Source of the DNA: Sphagnum magellanicum | Lineage: Eukaryota; Streptophyta; Sphagnopsida; Sphagnales; Sphagnaceae | Assembly (NCBI GenBank): GCA_021904315.1 | Contig: CM038919.1 | Coordinates: 11,222,001 to 11,286,000 of the forward strand | DNA: 64,000 nucleotides | Reading direction: 5' to 3' | Shown here: piece by piece, positions 57,355-64,000 of the stretch | Numbering within the stretch: position 1 is the first letter of the stretch | Layout of the letters: every line of letters begins with the position of its first letter | Position numbers and translations under genes: made by a program | The notes under the pieces: model-generated | Seen by the model: the letters and a program-made list of their open reading frames with translations, nothing else | The model's database searches: none | Told to the model about the DNA's origin: nothing

Positions 57355-59412
57355 AAGCTAGCTGCCTTGTTTCCCACTCTATTCATTCACAGCAATTATA
57401 GGAGTCTCTTTCTCTTGGGGGAGCTCTTATTGCTTTAGAATACTTGTCTCATGTGTTTCTAAACAATTATTGTCTGGCATGAGAGGCAATTTCATATAAG
57501 ACCTTTCTTTAGTGTTGGTCTAGTTTTTCTTTTAAATTGGAATCTAGGGGGCTGGGAATTTGTGTCAGATTGACGAAGATTTTTCTCTGCTAAAGAGACT
57601 GGGAGGTCTGACTGAGGACTGTATCACAGATTATTAGCTTGTGGGACTTCCCATACCTCTTGTGAGGACATCAAGCTTATAAGACTTAAAGATGTGATCA
57701 ATATGCTACACAGATATGCTAGCATCCTTCAATTTCCCTTTTTTGTGTCCTCTTCTTTAGCTCCCTCTCTTCTCTCAATCTCTTGGCTACCTTGATTGTG
57801 GAGACTGTCATTGAGTGCTTCTCCTGAGTGGTCATGTTATATCAAATAGAACGCAGGCATATTGGCCTCTTTCACAGCCACCTACAGGTTGGTCTACAGT
57901 CCACACATAGCTTGGCTGCCAGCTTTCTTAGCAGCTCAATGGCTTTTGGCCTCAGATGAGAACTGTGTCAGATACTTTTCCTTTCTCTCTCCACACCTGG
58001 TACCATAATGAACCTTTCAGCTTCTAGGGTGCTTGTTCTCCCTTGTGCTCTGGAATGGTTTTGCAAGAAAGTGTTCCTGCTGGTGTCTTCCTTTATATCG
58101 CCTTGTTGGATTTGAAAGGTACTGTTTCCATAGGGATATTTCAACAAGTATATAAGTCTTTCTTGAATTTGGAATAAAAGTTCCCATGATCTTATTTCTT
58201 CACACAACAAAAACTTTGAAATTGACAACCATATCCATCATGAAATGCATGCATCCCACTTGGTAGTATTACTTATCACCACATGAACACCATATATCAT
58301 TAAACCTTAATTTTGTTCTTTAACATGTTCTTTTCAAGGAAATACACAGCAAATTAGAAACATCCTTCATCAGCTAAGCAAAACTGCTCATACAGTGTAC
58401 TTGGTTATCCAAAGTAAATCACAACAGATGCCATTATACAGGCGAAGTGTTAGTTGGAATATTGCAATTGTATTCATTCAATTAGATGCAGTGTTCTTTT
58501 TTCCAAGAAATTGGGAAATTTTTATAATTTTTTGTTCTCCAAGTGTAAATTTAACTAATTTTGCTAATTCTTTGGAAAAATTAGCCAAATCTTGGATATT
58601 GAAAAATTGAAGCAGAAAACCCTAATTAGATGGATCTTGAAGTTTTAATTGCAAAATTCATTCCTACAAAAGTAAACAAAATTCAATCAAACATATCAGA
58701 GACTAATGTACAAACTTCTATTATTCTCATCAAGTTGTAATGAAAACCATTTTCAAACAATTTTGGAAATTGGAACTCTTCTCATTAGTGACTTCACTGC
58801 AAACTTTTGGATGAATGAAAATTCAGGCGCACTGAAATAATCAGAGTGCATAGAAATCACAACAATACATGGATCCAAAATTGATTATATATGGTCATAT
58901 TTCCAACATGAAAAGTGCAAATCCAGGACCACCAGTGTAAATTGGAAGGATCTTGCACCTATTTGCCATGGCACTAAAATTATTGAACTCTACCAGTAAT
59001 TTAAACATTCCAATATAATGACACTATAATCAAATTATTTTGTCAATGTGCATTTAACAGCTTCATCTTTGTAGGTGAATGTAGATCCATGATGCTCCAT
59101 GTTCTGGCTTGACACTCCAAAAGCTCAGATTTGAAGCCATCTTCATCGTATGGAAGGAACTGCTGGCTGTATTGTCTCAAGACACACCGCAGGGGGTAGC
59201 ATTTGACAGCCATAGTTTCTCATCAACCTGTGCAGAGGTTTCCCTTAACTACATTTTGCCTATGTTGCTTTGACAAGAAACTTAGGCATCACATGCAGCA
59301 GTCTCCAGTACAGCTGCTTGGTCCCAAAATGAATACTTTTTTCATAGCTTTGACATTACATGATCCATTGCATCCACAAGAAAATCTGCAATACAAACAC
59401 ATAATCAATCCA
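57355..59412. other. spacer between convergent genes (3' flanks)
   Basis: Holds the 3' flank of the plus-strand deubiquitinase gene and that of the minus-strand aminotransferase gene. GGAATAAAAG near 58167 could serve as a plus-strand polyadenylation signal. No coding sequence is supported. The nearby open frames (58228-57968 minus, 58395-58610 plus, 59203-59427 plus) lack domains. Confidence 0.5.
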
Positions 59413-62146
<2,734 letters not shown>

Positions 62147-62159
62147 GCAGATTGCAGGC

Positions 62160-62310
62160 GAAAAAAAAAGTTCACCAATACTTCCAAAAAAAAAGACCGA
62201 TCCAACCCCAAAAAAAACGACAATCTCTCTCTCTCTTTCTGTGTCTACCCTGTCTCTGTGCGTGCGTGCGTGTGTGTGTGTCTCTCTCACACACAAACAA
62301 GCAAAACCAT
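62160..62310 (-). repeat. GA/GT-type simple repeats upstream of the aminotransferase start
   Basis: Plus-strand CTCTCTCTCTCTTTC and GTGCGTGCGTGTGTGTGTGT followed by CTCTCTCACACACAAAC. On the gene strand these are GAGA and ACAC runs just upstream of ATG 62146, probably in the 5' leader or core promoter. No TATA box was identified. Confidence 0.7.
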
Positions 62311-62469
62311 ACCCACGATGACAAGGTTTAGATGTCACACTGTTCCTGTCATGCTCTATTTGTAATTGCCGAGTCGTCAATGAATCGCCGCCACGTACCG
62401 CAGCTAGAAAAGTGCGCAATCTCTTCATTCGCAGCCGGGGTGGGGCGGAGGGGGGCAACTGTGCGCTTG

Positions 62470-63820
62470 TCGTTTTATGATTTTCCCCAGAGAACTGTCT
62501 GGTAGTAGGGTATAATCACCCACCACCAAACACTCACGAGTGAGTGAACACCCAGCTAGTTGAGAAGATGGTTTGTTAGCACACATCGTCCAGCTGGTAA
62601 TCATTCAATGATACCTTATAATCAAACGACCAGTTCTTAAAACTTATGATTCAGATTTTTAAACCTTCTTTGTAACATTAAGCCCGCAGTGGGTGCAACA
62701 AAACAGCCCCTTCACAAACTCAATAAATCAACAAAATACAACGACAGAATAGAGTTTCAAGATACGAAATTTTGGCTGTTAGCAAAGATATTGCCATGAC
62801 ACCAAACAGTCTTGAAGTTCACTCCAAGCTTAACCTGCTTAATAAGTGTGTGCTTCTTAAGAGCATGTCAGGCAGTCATGATGACTTCTGTGGTAGAAGT
62901 CCAAGCTTGTTTTAGAACCTTCTACCAAAGAGTAAGTACAATCAAACCTAAGATGAAACCTCTCGCTTCATTCAAAGATGGGGTTTTCATGTTCATCAAG
63001 GGATTGCGAAGCTCCCTTATGCCAAAATATTTCACTTGTTCATTTGTGTTTTTGTTTTTGGCAATGGGTAATCACTCCTACACTCAATATTTTTGACTAT
63101 TGGGCATTTGCACTGCCTATTTTCCACTTTTTGAAAGGCAAATCATACTTGCATGTGTGTTCATTGTGAACATGGGGTTGGTTGGAATGAAGTTCACATC
63201 ATTTGGTAATATGAGGGATATTGTTTGCATATGAAGTCTAGCATGTTCAATTAACACTATTTAAAAAATAACCTTGTTGTTGGGCTTCTCTTTCATTTTG
63301 AATTCTTTTTTCATCCTTAAACGTAGCCCACTGATGGAAGAAGATGCCAGTTTCTTGTCACCTTTCTTTTCTTTTCAGCATCTGAACCCGCAACCCCAAT
63401 TCAGGTGAACTCTGGCTCCTCCTGCAGAAAAGAAACAGCAGATCCATCATCAGCTTCTGCTGCACAAACAAAACTTGGTTCTGTTTCAAGATCTTTGTGC
63501 AATGAGTGTCTTGTTCTTTTCTTTGAGGATTTTATGTGCTGTTTTTTTGTCGGAAAGTGGCCACAGATATGTGTCACTCTCAAGTCAGAGGCGGCTGCAA
63601 TGGTGGCAATCACCAATTGTTGCTGGAATCTGATTCAAGATGCAACTGATAGCATCACACAGAGAGACAGAGAGAGAAAAAAAGGTAATTGGAGGCAGAA
63701 AGGTGCAACCAGGGAGATAGAAACTTGTCAGCTCTAGTGTGCAAATCAATGATGTGCCTTAAATTTTGCAGTGCTTTGTTTTACAGAAGGTGCATCTCTG
63801 ATTCCGAGGGAAACAAAGCA
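62470..63820. other. intergenic upstream of the aminotransferase gene; one possible exon
   Basis: At 63355-63376 a pyrimidine tract ends CTTTTCTTTTCAG. The plus-strand text after it reads SEPATPIQVNSGSSCRKETA and continues Ser/Ala-rich for about 45 codons without a recognisable domain. It could be an exon of a gene beyond the window or chance. Nothing else is supported. Confidence 0.3.
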
Positions 63821-63823
63821 AAC

Positions 63824-64000
63824 AAGTTTGTGATGCTATCTGTCTCCAAATCCAGAAGAATGCAACAAGTTCATGATGCAGTTTAGTCTCCAAATCCAAA
63901 GGAAACCCAAGAAGTTCATGATGCGGTCTGTCCCCAAATCCAAAGGAAACCCAACAAGTTTGTGATGCAGTTTGTCTCCAAATCCAAAAGAAACCCAACA
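63824..64000 (+). repeat. 44-bp tandem repeat, four copies, running off the window
   Basis: AAGTTTGTGATGC or AAGTTCATGATGC recurs at 63824, 63867, 63912 and 63956 (43-45 bp steps). Each is followed by GTCTCCAAATCCAAAGGAAA. On the minus strand it is an open frame encoding a WIWRQ/FGFGDR repeat, but nothing marks it as a gene. Confidence 0.85.

Overview
The window looks like nuclear DNA of a land plant with a transposon-rich genome. The basis is spliced genes of plant type, plant-type transposons (CACTA, MULE, Ulp1-carrying elements), short TTTAGGG-type telomere-like runs, and long AT-rich intergenic DNA full of minisatellites. I cannot name the species. Nothing resembles a bacterial operon, CRISPR array or virus.

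Layout. 1-13.2 kb is AT-rich and holds three CACTA-like non-autonomous elements (3212-4725, 7560-9656, 10623-13178), each with a degenerate minisatellite core. 13.2-21.2 kb holds decayed retro- and DNA-transposon coding relics: a reverse transcriptase on the minus strand and a first copy of an Ulp1-type element gene on the plus strand. 21.2-24.2 kb holds gene fragments: an orphan first exon of an RSZ-type SR splicing factor and an unrecognised reading frame broken by stops. 26.2-32.6 kb is a decayed Mutator-like transposase gene (MULE). It is split by a CACTA element at 27018-29801 with perfect 18-bp terminal repeats and a GTT target duplication, and one of its introns carries a small inverted-repeat element. 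33.8-37.9 kb is a decayed minus-strand transposon gene ending in an Ulp1 (C48) protease domain. 38.7-39.9 kb is a folate-biopterin transporter pseudogene. 43.6-47.6 kb is a block of tandem repeats with 33-, 80- and 52-bp units and a 1.3-kb higher-order duplication. 48.0-49.6 kb is a broken zinc-finger-like gene on the minus strand. 49.66-50.8 kb is a GC-rich palindromic satellite built on AGCTCCGGAGCTTGCTGC.

Only two genes look intact. One is a plus-strand ubiquitin-specific protease of the UBP1/UBP2 class (52485-57354, two exons, 1533 aa). The other is a minus-strand mitochondrial-type alanine-glyoxylate aminotransferase 2 (62146 down to 59413, about nine exons, about 488 aa), in which the first intron appears to use a GC donor. 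They converge on a 2-kb spacer. They belong to unrelated processes (deubiquitination; photorespiratory, pyrimidine or amino-acid catabolism) and nothing suggests joint function.

No wholly new biological system is evident. The most notable material is the nested transposon with a readable target frame, a CACTA-like family with a shared left arm and divergent minisatellite cores, the palindromic satellite, and the apparent GC-AG intron. All exon structures are deduced from splice consensus and remembered family sequences, without transcript data.
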